Origin: Crossaster papposus
Taxonomy: Eukaryota > Echinodermata > Asteroidea > Velatida > Solasteridae
NCBI GenBank assembly: GCA_037893245.1
Contig: JBAIAA010000445.1
Location: 496,001 to 560,000, forward strand
DNA length: 64,000 nt
Direction: 5' to 3'
Positions 50,001-58,837 of this stretch are shown here, piece after piece. The position numbers and the translations under genes are program-made. Each line of letters opens with the position of its first letter. Position 1 is the stretch's first letter. The notes below the pieces were generated by a model that was given only the letters and a program-made list of their open reading frames with translations, was not told where the DNA came from and ran no database searches.

Positions 50001-51239
50001 CACACAGAAAGTGAATGTTCCCAAATGTTTGATTCTTCTTTGATTTACAGATGAGCCTGCCGGGCCCAAGTCTAGAATGGAGATATTGGCAGAGTTACGG
50101 GACTACAAGCGACGCCGACAAAGCTATCGAGCTAAGAATGTCCACATCACGAGACGGTCACAGACAGAGGTATAACACGACAAAAGTGGGGGGAATTGTG
50201 CTTTTAAAAATAACGGCCTCTTTCAAATATTACCAATTTACCATATTATTTAAGTTAGTTCGTATTTTGTTAGCAATCGATATGAACAGGTACAATCCAG
50301 TTAGACTGGTTCCCTGACGTTTATAAATTGCTCTGTTTAATCTTAAGTGGAGTCTGGGAACCAGACAAGAAAAATATTGTTTTCTTGGTTTTTCTAGCAT
50401 CTTCGAACACAAACGAAACATAATATTTGTATTATAATAATATCTGTAATAATATCTGCTAAACCCCCCCCCCAAAAAAAATCCAACCATTTCTGAAAAT
50501 TACAGCAAAAGCAAATAATATATATCCCTTTAATCTAGGAACAAAACGACATTAACTTTTAAACAATTCCCTTGATATTTGTTTGTTTTAACGTTGAACA
50601 CAGATCATGAGAGAAGTGATTGAAGTGCAGATGAAAGAGTTGCAACAAGCCTTGCAGGGTGACGAAGGATCCGTCCAAAGCTCTCAACATGAAGAACGCC
50701 CTTCAAACCCCGAAGCGAAGAGGTCGCGCGACACCAGCCGCAGCCCTGTCCGCTCCCGATCCCGACAGGACGACGGTCTGAATGACCAGCATAACAGTCA
50801 CAGGTCCACCAATCGGTCCCGTTACAATGACGAGGCCGGTTCAAGGCCAATCGGACGAGCCGAAGCCAGGTCACGCGACCCAAGTCCTCGTCCCCAACCG
50901 ACCGGCTCACGACACGACAGGGATCGTAACGGGCGTCGCAGAAGCAACAACGGCTCCGCGAGCCCGCTCGTCAAGGTTGAGAAAGTCGAGCCGGTGGCAC
51001 CCCGCGAATCGGGTCGTAGCCCCGGAGTGTCAGAACCGGGGAAGGATGAGGCTTCCACAAGTCGATCCAGCACACCTCATGCCGTAGCGGGTATCTCCGT
51101 CAAGGTGGAGAGTGAATCGAGGAGTCCTAGCCCCAGCCAAACGAGAAGGGATGAGAGAGATGGCGAAGACAGAAGCCGCCGCCATTCTAAGCATAAACAT
51201 CGGCATAAGCACAGACACCATAGCAGGGATAGTAGATAA
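43913..51239 (+). CDS. SNRNP48: U11/U12 snRNP 48 kDa protein (SNRNP48), complete coding model
   Basis: U11-48K is the minor-spliceosome protein that recognises the 5' splice site of U12-type introns. Join 43913-44038, 45167-45292, 46741-46774, 49049-49228, 50051-50169, 50604-51239: 1221 nt, about 406 residues with consistent phases. Two features identify it: a CHHC zinc finger (C52-x5-H58-x9-H68-x3-C72) and the near-invariant block EILAELRDYKRRRQSYRAKN followed by VHIT (residues about 166-189). The C-terminal half (196-406) is Arg/Ser/Asp-rich and ends in His/Lys/Arg repeats. It is longer than the human protein (about 340) mainly through this tail. The start ATG (tandem ATGATG) has an in-frame TGA 18 nt upstream. 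Exon 3 is the weak point. Confidence 0.92.
44070..45075 (+). repeat. 1-kb GACCCAAAACC(A/G)(G)CCC minisatellite in SNRNP48 intron 1
   Basis: Interleaved 15- and 17-bp units (GACCCAAAACCGACC, GACCCAAAACCAGCCCC, GACCCAAAGCAGACC) start about 30 nt after the exon 1 donor. The minus strand is G-run rich (GGGTTTTGGGTCGGGGC type). All three minus frames are open for about 350 codons because no phase of the unit makes a stop; these are not genes. Confidence 0.93.
45167..45292 (+). CDS. SNRNP48: SNRNP48 coding exon 2 (CHHC zinc finger)
   Basis: 42 codons. Acceptor TTCTCCACAG|G, donor GAACAG|GTCTCA. Encodes MELCAMNSHHLVPQTSLERH then TQEC: C-x5-H-x9-H-x3-C, the U11-48K-type CHHC finger that contacts the U12-type 5' splice site. 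Confidence 0.92.
45405..46056. mobile_element. AAGC-hairpin MITE and H-family element, adjacent
   Basis: 45405-45652: ends GGGGCCAATTTCGTAGAGCTGC and CAGCTTTATGAAATTGGCCC. 45650-46056: ends TGTTCCAACGAACCCCGGAC and GTCCGGGTTTCGTTGGAGCA are inverted repeats. Both lie in SNRNP48 intron 2. Confidence 0.82.
46472..46660. mobile_element. C-family MITE
   Basis: GGGATTGTTTTTCACGAACCTCGATCCG core and right end TCGCGAACTGGTTA. The left end is diverged. Confidence 0.7.
46741..46774 (+). CDS. SNRNP48: SNRNP48 coding exon 3 (tentative 34-nt microexon)
   Basis: EAQDDILSRVP in the frame that links exon 2 to exon 4. Donor GTTCCAG|GTAAAG is good. The acceptor is ambiguous: TGTAG (46735) is the better site but gives the wrong phase; GACAAG (46740) fits the phase. 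A separate donor/acceptor pair at 47913-47938 (TTCTTACAG...GGCAG|GTGATT) looks like an exon but breaks the phase. Confidence 0.5.
46905..47080 (+). repeat. 17-bp AAAATCACACGCCCAGA minisatellite
   Basis: About eleven 17-bp units, 130 bp downstream of SNRNP48 exon 3. Frames stay open across it because the unit lacks stops; not coding. Confidence 0.92.
47276..47848. mobile_element. two abutting A-family MITEs
   Basis: First copy 47276-about 47478 (internally deleted), second about 47477-47848. At the junction the right end CCAATGGTGTATCCTACCTTT meets the left end AAAGGTAGAGAATACACC directly. Confidence 0.8.
48325..48905. mobile_element. two SINEs in opposite orientation
   Basis: Plus: head GGGGTGCCGTGGTCCAATGG (48326), GACACTTTACTGCAATTGCC, AAATGGGTACCTGTGAAGG, to about 48545. 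Minus: head GGCCGGGCGGTTAAGAACCC (about 48893), GAGTTCGAGTCCCGGTGTCG, to about 48625. Confidence 0.8.
49049..49228 (+). CDS. SNRNP48: SNRNP48 coding exon 4
   Basis: 180 nt, entering and leaving in phase 1. Acceptor TTTGTATAG|G, donor AAAAAAG|GTAAAA. Encodes GTKEVPQTVDRMDKAFSSAE and KLAIHLAVLERSNAV, matching the family's 'EVP...LTxADRLALYDFVVE' region. Confidence 0.85.
49255..49780. mobile_element. short foldback plus SINE remnant
   Basis: 49255-49410: ACAAATAATGAATGTTTATG / CATTCATTATTTGT with AGATGGCATG...CATGCCATCT inside. 49505-49760: minus-strand SINE body (CTGGTAATGAAACC, GAGGAAAACCCCAGAAG). To 50050 nothing else is seen. Confidence 0.65.
50051..50169 (+). CDS. SNRNP48: SNRNP48 coding exon 5 (signature block)
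   Basis: 119 nt. Acceptor TTGATTTACAG|A, donor ACAGAG|GTATAA. Encodes EILAELRDYKRRRQSYRAKN then VHITRRSQTE, the most conserved stretch of U11-48K proteins. Confidence 0.95.
50604..51239 (+). CDS. SNRNP48: SNRNP48 coding exon 6 (RS-like tail)
   Basis: 212 codons including TAA. Acceptor TTGAACACAG|A. Begins IMREVIEVQMKELQQAL (family match), then an Arg/Ser/Asp-rich disordered tail (RDTSRSPVRSRSR, RRSNNGSASP) with two repeats of VKVE, ending HKHRHKHRHHSRDSR. AATAAA at 51480-51485 is a possible poly(A) signal 240 nt downstream. Confidence 0.93.
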   Translation: MMREVIEVQMKELQQALQGDEGSVQSSQHEERPSNPEAKRSRDTSRSPVRSRSRQDDGLNDQHNSHRSTNRSRYNDEAGSRPIGRAEARSRDPSPRPQPTGSRHDRDRNGRRRSNNGSASPLVKVEKVEPVAPRESGRSPGVSEPGKDEASTSRSSTPHAVAGISVKVESESRSPSPSQTRRDERDGEDRSRRHSKHKHRHKHRHHSRDSR

Positions 51240-52080
51240 CAGCTTAGCCGTGATTCTGAACCAAGATCTGAACCAGCACAGTCCTTCATTCAATGATTTT
51301 TTCCCTTGATAAATGTGAGGGGTTCTTGCAAAATGAGACGGAACTAGGCACAGGGCATAGTGCAGAAAAATGCAAAATTTATGAATAATGATTGATTATT
51401 TTTAATTTTCAGATTTATTGATATGTCTTTGGTATACCTACTAACTATATTTTGTTAAGAAATAGTATGAAAGTAGTGGAATAAAAGTGTTTTTAAAGAA
51501 AAACAATTGACATTTTTCCATATCACATGTACAAAACTTAAAAGGCCGGCCTTTTCTCAATATTTTACTAAAATAAATGTTGATAAATATGAACTTTAAA
51601 CAGCTATAACTTGTTAACGAAATGCCCAATTAAAGTGCAACAAAAAGTATTGTAGGAAGAATTGTATCCTTCTAATTTAATACCTGAGAACCCTTATTTC
51701 AACCGCTGCCCCTCATAAATGCTTTCTTTAGCTGTGCACAGAAGAATTGTACGTTTGCATCACATACAATTGATACCTTTTTATACCTGTGCAAGTTGTA
51801 GGAAGATAGAGGGCGCTGTCCTGGTTGACCCCCATTGACACAGAAATGAAATAGTCAAATGTTAGATTCAATTTTGAAAAAGTGGAATGCAGCTATACTG
51901 ATCACCATCCTTGGCGCCTGTTTTTTGGTTAAACAAAAACTACTGAACACCGTTTGAAAGAATTGTCAACGGATTAACAATATTGTCCTTGGCTCCCTAT
52001 TTATATGTCCAAAGATTGTTGTTGACAAATAATTATGTCAACAGATTTGTGGGTATGTCAAATGCTATTTGGGCAGTTTT
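51240..52080. other. SNRNP48 3' flank
   Basis: Presumed 3'UTR to about 51500, then AT-rich DNA. 51460-51660 is a diverged repeat of 52720-52900 (shared GGAATAAAAGT, ACTTTAAA, AAAGTGCAACA motifs). Confidence 0.5.
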
Positions 52081-52082
52081 AT

Positions 52083-52300
52083 GTCAACCAGTTCGCGCCG
52101 GAGGACGTATATACACGCAAAGTTTTCCCCAGATTCAAAACAGATATGACGAATATAAACACGCCACGAGCAAGACCAGAAATGCGCGGGTGTGCTTCCC
52201 GGTATGATCTGCCTGAACTCTGATCGAGTATCGTTAAAAATAATCCCGCGTGTCGGCTCGAGCGGTGATGCTAAAATAATCCCAGCGCGATGTTGGGTGG
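52083..52300. mobile_element. C-family MITE
   Basis: AACCAGTTCGCGCCGGAGGA at the left and the GTGTGCTTCCCGG core; the right end AATAATCCCAGCGCGA is shortened. Confidence 0.75.
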
Positions 52301-52719
52301 CTGGCTAATAGGTCAGACACCGCTATACATTATACTAGACCGGCGGCTGAAGATCGATATACCGAACAAATCTGTGGTTCTAGCATATACACCTATAGTT
52401 GTGGGGAGAGTTTCTTTTGTTTGGAGAAAGCGGACTGAGTTGTACTAGGGACATTTTCGTGTGCCCATAGCATTTTGGGTCTCCAGTAAAGGGGTATAGA
52501 GGTAGGTTTAGGGTAAATGAAAGGAAACAACAAATTAGGGTGATGTTGAACATATTTTAGGTCGAAGGAATTTTCTGAATTTGAGTTGAGAGATTTTCCT
52601 CAACACCCAAACCTTAATGGAGTGTCCCCATATCGTAATGTACGAGAAGAATGTATGATTCTGTATTATAATATTTGATATGTCTACTACACGCGTTTTG
52701 AAGTTATACAAAGTACTAG

Positions 52720-53255
52720 TATGGAATAAAAGTATTTTTAATGAAAAATGTTTGGCATCTTTCATTTTCACGAATACAAATTTTGAACCTTTGTGGGCCT
52801 TTTCCTTAGTTTCGTAACTGTTTGACATGTCAAATACAAACTTTAAAACGGGCATAACTCCTCAATATGGAATGTCTGAGTGCAACAAACAGTACTGCAA
52901 GGAGATCACAACTTTTAGGGCGAGGATTAATTTTTAGTAAAAATAAAATACAGGACAAATTTCTTGAGTGTGGTGTCTTTTTGCATGAATATTCTTGCCC
53001 TTACAAAACCATCCCACAAGTCAGTTATTTTCAATGCAGGGTGCCTGCTGCGTATATACACGCAAAGTCCGATTGAAGTGCAACAAACAGAACTGTAAGG
53101 AGAATTACCACTTTTAGGGCTAGGATTCAGTTTTAGTAAAAATTTAAATACAGTACATGAATTCCCTATGTGGTATAATTTTTGGAAGAATATTCCTTGA
53201 AGCCCTTACAAAACCATCCCACAAATTGGGCATTTTCAATGCGGGGTGTACCAAC
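52720..53255. repeat. imperfect ~190-bp tandem repeats
   Basis: 52873-53055 and 53068-53255 are two copies (GTGCAACAAACAG, TTACAAAACCATCCCACAA, TTTTCAATGC). They follow a segment related to 51460-51660. Non-coding. Confidence 0.7.
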
Positions 53256-53474
53256 TGTTTAAAACACAATTAAAAAAATATATTTGAAGCAAGACTAAAT
53301 TAAATTGCAACCTCTTCATGTTTATTTCGACGTTACCTTACAATCTACAGATATTTTTTCTTAATTATGTATAGGCCTAATTTTGACAGCCGAAAGTCTA
53401 CCAATTAATGTATCAGTTCAAATACACTTCATTCATCAACTCTAAACTTGGAGTTATTTATCTCTAATACTTAA

Positions 53475-53787
53475 AAGGTAGGATACACCATTGGTAATTG
53501 CTTAAATTACCAGAAATGGTTGGATTTGGGAGGTTGTATTTTATAGTAAATATAAGTAATATCGTTTCTGACCTGCCTGAAGTTTTACAATCATGGATGC
53601 CGAGATAAAATCAGGAAAAATAGCGTTAGTTTCCAACCGTCGTCCGTTTTTGTGTGTGCAACAATTACAGGATATCTAGCACAATCATTTTGCTGTATGC
53701 CTAGAATCGTTATTTACTTTCAAATAAGTAAGATATTTCTTAATAATTTGGTAATAAACAATGCAAATAGTGTATCCTACCTTTTAA
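53475..53787. mobile_element. A-family MITE
   Basis: AAAGGTAGGATACACCATTGG to AATAGTGTATCCTACCTTTT, complete but internally shortened. The region 53790-55130 after it shows only AT-rich DNA and family G sequence (CTAACCCCCTAATTTTTGCAC, 54920). Confidence 0.82.
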
Positions 53788-55129
53788 GGCTAATACATGT
53801 ATACACATTTTTTTTTATTGCAAATTATATATATAAATATTTTGCTACATATGTCGTACCTGTACAAAATGTCGTTACATAAAGCTCCCTCAACACATTT
53901 TCAAGCACTGATAAAGGAAACATGAAGTTTTCAGGAAAGTGGAGAGAAAAATAAATACTCAATGGAAATAAAGAAAAAAATGTTGGTTCCTCGGTCATAT
54001 ACAGTTTATTGCCGACTAGAATAGACACTTTGCATTCATCTTTGAGACAATGAATGTATCAGGTGTCTAGTTATGCATAAAGCCGTTTTTTTAATTGTTT
54101 TTTTACTGTTACGTATACGTTAGCAATCTGTTTCATTGAGCGATTTTGACAAGACGACTAAAATGGTCTTGCAAGCAACATGCTATATGATGATATCAAT
54201 TTTTTGCGTCATATACCAAGGTAAAGGACATTATAGCAGCACACATGACAGGACGAGCCTTTTAAAAACCAACCCGACCAATACTATGGGCTCACTTGAG
54301 TTTGAAAACATCATTTTGGCCCTTAGGGTCAATCTAGAGTGATTCAGCCTTAGTTTTTTACTACACAATTTCATTATGAGAGCTTTTGGCATAAATAATA
54401 ATGCGAGTGAAATGTTACTTTGTTTCTTTTTTGAACTGTGAAAATTGATAAATAAACAGCCGAAAACGATCTTTTACTTAAGATTTTTTTTTTAAGATCA
54501 AGTTTTGAATATCAAATACATGTAGTAACTAAATTATTCGAAAATGAACAGCCCTACAAGACAAATACAGTCCAACAATTCATTCATAACAGCATAAAAA
54601 CACTAGCGCAGAACAACCATCAGCAGCGACACAAGAAAAAGTTCACGAAGGACAGTCAAGACTCAATTGAGGAATGTTTGTTTGAAAAAAAATAATAAAG
54701 AATTACATGTAATGTATACACAAACAAACATGCAAGGAAAAGTGGCATTTACTTCAAAGTAAATTACTTTGTGAGAGAAGCAAAATTCAATAAAATCAAC
54801 TGTATATAAACAGATATAAACTACAAAGATTTGTTTTCCCTCAAACTTTCAATCCATATTGAAGAAACCACAAAAATAAAAAAAAATCAAGAAAAGAACC
54901 AAATTGTTATAAATACTTTAACCCTAACCCCCTAATTTTTGCACTAGAAAGCATACCCAACAAACTGCAACAGCTCACACAGGTTTAGTGATTATTGGTA
55001 CACTGTACTGAACCTAACAGTAATAAACCTGCTAAACTGCAACAGTTGAAGTTTGATTGACTTGGTACAGATGGGTAAGTGCGTGGGTGGGGACACACAG
55101 GGTGTACATGTACATACACTTACAGGTGA

Positions 55130-55363
55130 CCAGGGGCCAATTTCATAGAGCTTCTAAGCATGAAAATTTGTCCTTGGCAAAAACAAGGTTACAGACCAAA
55201 TTTTCACGTGATCTTTATTGTTATCGATTGATAATCGGCTGTTTTTTGGCTTAGCATGAAAAACCCGTAGAATTTTTGCTGGTAACCTGTTTTTAATGAG
55301 CAAGACTTTTTTGTGTGCTAAGCAAATTTTTGTGCTTAGCAGCTCTAGGAAATTTGCCCCTGC
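55130..55363. mobile_element. AAGC-hairpin MITE
   Basis: GGGGCCAATTTCATAGAGCT at the left, AGCTCTAGGAAATTTGCCCC at the right. The stretch 55370-56040 contains only a family G fragment (55500-55600, TGCAGTTGGAGTTTGATGGG). Confidence 0.85.
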
Positions 55364-56040
55364 CGTGGGTCACCCACGAATAAATGCCTGTGCATTTCCC
55401 CACCCTTTCATCATTGTACAAGTCTCATGCCTTTTTGTCCTGAACCTCGCATAATTCAACAGGGTCTCCCTGGGCCTTTGGTACTGAGTCAAACAAAGTC
55501 CAACAACAAGTTGCTAATGTTTGGTATAAAGTGGGACCAAACCTTCCAAAACCTGCAGTTGGAGTTTGATGGGTTTGGGGCATTTAGGGTTTAACAAAGT
55601 ACTATTGTAACATGTAGCACATATCATTATACGACTTTTCATACAGAAATATTGTTTTGGTCAAAATTGTTATTGTGACTTTGTGCAGCACCATTTGTCG
55701 TCACGGTTACGCATCTTGCATCATTTGCCTCCCTAGATACTCCCTGTGAGAAAAGCAAAAACAAACGGACAAGAAAATAAAATAACATCAACACAAATGA
55801 TCACAATGCAACAGTACAATACACATGCACTGGAATGGAAGGGCAGCGGGTACAATAAACAAACACCAGGCATGATGTGATTTTGCATTCATAAATACCT
55901 AAGACAGTTTACCTATTCCTATTGGTCGACAGCCCGTCACGTGGGCAAAGTACCAATCACAAACACTATACAACACATGGAGTTGTGGCTGGTAAGCTGG
56001 TTTTACTAAGCAATAATGTTTTGGGCTAAGCATTTTTCTG

Positions 56041-56255
56041 CTTAACCAGTTCGCGCCGGGATTATTTTAACATCACCGAGCTGCCGCGTGGGATTATTTT
56101 TAACGAAACTCGATTCGAAGCAGACTGCCAGTACCAGGAAGCCCACTCACGCATTTCCGACCTTGCTCGCTGCTGACAGACATTTCCGGCCTTGCTCGTG
56201 GCGTGTTTATGCGTCATCCGTTTTGAATCTGGGGATTTGACATCTAGCGTCGAAC
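56041..56255. mobile_element. C-family MITE
   Basis: TTAACCAGTTCGCGCCGGGA with a nearly consensus core (AACATCACCGAG, GAAACTCGAT, TTTCCGGCCTTGCTCG). The right end is replaced by CATCACATCC-type motifs (56260-56460) that recur in both orientations. Confidence 0.8.
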
Positions 56256-56755
56256 ACGCTGGCCAAAATCACATCCTTTTTACGACTCAATCCTAAATCT
56301 GAATTTCGATTTTTACGACCTACAGTAATCTAGGATGTGAATTCAGAAGATGATGTGAAATTGGAGCATTTGGATGTGATTTTGGAAATCCGTTGTTGAA
56401 ATCACATCCTGCTGAGGACCGTGTCCGCTTTGAATGCAAAATCACATCATGCCCTTGTTCTAGTGAAAACTCATAAGTAATTTGGAAGAAGACAGGGAAC
56501 TTGACCTGAACAGGCTGACTATTGAACTTGGAAGATAAATAAATTGCAGAAAAGGGAAGACACTCTTTATGCACAACAAGCATGGCAAACATTTGGGGTA
56601 GGAGACATGACAACTAAAAAAGAATACGAAACTTCATATTAAAAAGTGGGCTGCATTATAAATAACACTCAGATGTCGCAACGAATAATTCAAAATGCTG
56701 CTTGGAAAAGTGAAGAATGGTAAATTTGAAATAAAAGGCATTTTTTGAAGACATA

Positions 56756-57281
56756 CAGTGCAGTTGAAAGTTAACACTGCGAATGGGAATGGGAAATTTT
56801 GTGAAAAGGTGTGAAAAATCGGGTTCCCACTTGTGAGTTAGTATTTCCTACGCACTGTGGACCTCCGAACAATTGACGTCCACAGGATGCGGGAAGAGGT
56901 TATAGTTTGTGAACTTGGTTTGTTCCCAGTCCGTTTTGCTCTCTCCGAAAAAGAGCTTTACTAAGGAAAAATGGGTTAGGGTTATATATAGAAAAGGTAA
57001 GAGGAACAGCTGAGAGGCCCAGAATCAAAAATTTGAGGTGAAATCTTTTTTTGGGAAGCGAGAAAATTGAGTATTTAGCCAACGTTTTCTTAACTAGACG
57101 AAGACAAAGGAATGTCCATTGTCCACAGTACGTATGTTAGGTAAAGCTGCGTGTGTGAAAGGGTGTGAAAATCCTATAAAAAATGTTTTTTCTATGAAAA
57201 TCGGGTGTCCTACTTAAGACAAATTGTAAAAAAATTGTGAAAAGAATTTCCCATTCTGAGATTAACTTTCAACTGCACTGT
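56756..57281. mobile_element. TIR element, ~526 bp
   Basis: ACAGTGCAGTTGAAAGTTAA at the left and TTAACTTTCAACTGCACTGT at the right, extended by GAATGGGAA/TTCCCATTC. The interior resembles 11180-11340 in lipin intron 15 (GAGGCCCAGAAT, GAGAAAA.TGAGT.TTTAGCCAA). Confidence 0.85.
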
Positions 57282-57659
57282 TCTGTATCGGTTACACATC
57301 CTTACCTTCCTGTAGTAACCCAGTTATAATTTTGTTGGCATTTCGGTACATTTTTTTTCCTTTTTTTTAAATGCTACAGACAGTTCGTACCTTTTAGATC
57401 CTTTTCAAATTTCTTTCAAAATATTATCTACTTTGACCCTAACCCTTTGGAATGATTTACTAGGAACCTTCCTCTTCTTGCAAATTCCAGAACAATATGG
57501 TTTTACGGGTGTGCTATCACAGTTAGTTTGGGACCAAGGTACATGATTACAACAACAACCCTTATACCTGTGAACCCTAAGGTCACCAAATACTACAAAA
57601 CACTACTCGTAGTAAAATGTAGTAGTCACCTAATTTTTAGTATTTGGTACTTCACCAAA

Positions 57660-58086
57660 TATGTGACCTGGCACCACGAAATGAGCGGAAAGTCGCACAT
57701 GGTTAAAACGAGTTATTGGCCGAAATGTCCATTTTTCAAGTGGAAGGTCGGTTTCGAGTTGTTAACGTTTTTACACAAACAAACCTTCTTTATCATATAC
57801 CAACATTTTAGCTCAATTGAAACTCTAGTCTAAAGTGTGTTTTTTTGTGGCTGAATTGCACTGATTGATAGTATAGTTGGCACGGTTCACAGACTTTGAA
57901 CTCTGTTTTCTCTAAACAAGGGAGCATGACTTCAGCAATTTCGAAAGAGTATAGCGGCGGCTAGGAATAAGCTACAGCAACACACAATACATCATTTGAA
58001 AGCTTAGGACTTCTTTCTAGAAATGTCTTTGCCAATTTTATTATTTTGCGACTTTCCACCTAATTCGTGGTGCCAGATCACATATA
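57660..58086. mobile_element. D-family TIR element (best copy)
   Basis: ATGTGACCTGGCACCACGAA at the left and TTCGTGGTGCCAGATCACAT at the right, about 427 bp. Other copies are at 13178, 23308 and 61255. The stretch 58090-58680 shows no feature beyond a TTTATT (58337, minus-strand poly(A) candidate for ATP6V1H). Confidence 0.88.
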
Positions 58087-58680
58087 GGAATATTATACAA
58101 TTGTTGACTGCTGTGACGTGGGATATGATGTTTAATCTCAAAACGGTTCCCGAGATCAACGGTCGGATAGTTTAGTACCTAGGTCAAATGCACACCTATT
58201 ATGCTTTCACAACTGACAACATGTGACCCACTCTGCAAAATACAGTTTCCCATACACGGCTGTTTAATATCGGACATTATTTTTCTGTCAACAAATATTT
58301 TTTTGTTGTAAGGTTTTTTGTTTTTTTCTGATATCTTTATTTTCAGATCTGATCAATTGAAAAAGTTGTTTTGATCCCTAAAAGTAGGTTTAATAAATGT
58401 TTTTGTCGTCCTCTTACCATAGCATCTAATGAAGCACTACTATTTTAAATCTTCATTTCTGTAACAGAGACGTTTAAAAAAGAAAATGTAAAGACCAATG
58501 CATTACACTACAGAGTTGTGCCATATATCAAATAAAAGGTAATTTCCTGCTTTTTCTAACCAACTGTAAAAACTTAAAACAAATATTTGTAACACACAGA
58601 CTCATTTTTGCAGAGTGAGTCTCAAATGTTCTGTCGTCCCCTTAAATAGCTTGAAAATTCACCCTGATAAATATTTCATT

Positions 58681-58837
58681 TTACTCGGAAGGAGCAATAA
58701 TAACAGGCATGATGGGTGCATACCAGTTGTGGACCATGAGCTTCTGGACGGCCAGCAATGCTTCATAGCGAACATTCGGATCTTCATGAGTCATGTACTG
58801 CATGACCAGATGCTTGCAGCCAAGCTGTTCAACGACG
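58681..58837 (-). CDS. ATP6V1H: ATP6V1H last coding exon
   Basis: 157 nt. Acceptor TTCCTCGGCGTAG|C; stop TAA at 58681-58683. [20 protein letters not shown], then [18 protein letters not shown], then a short divergent tail. Confidence 0.94.

Noticed and set aside
53652-54342. Small plus- and minus-strand frames of 67-76 codons
   Set aside because: AT-rich, partly within an A-family MITE; no start context, domain or splice support.
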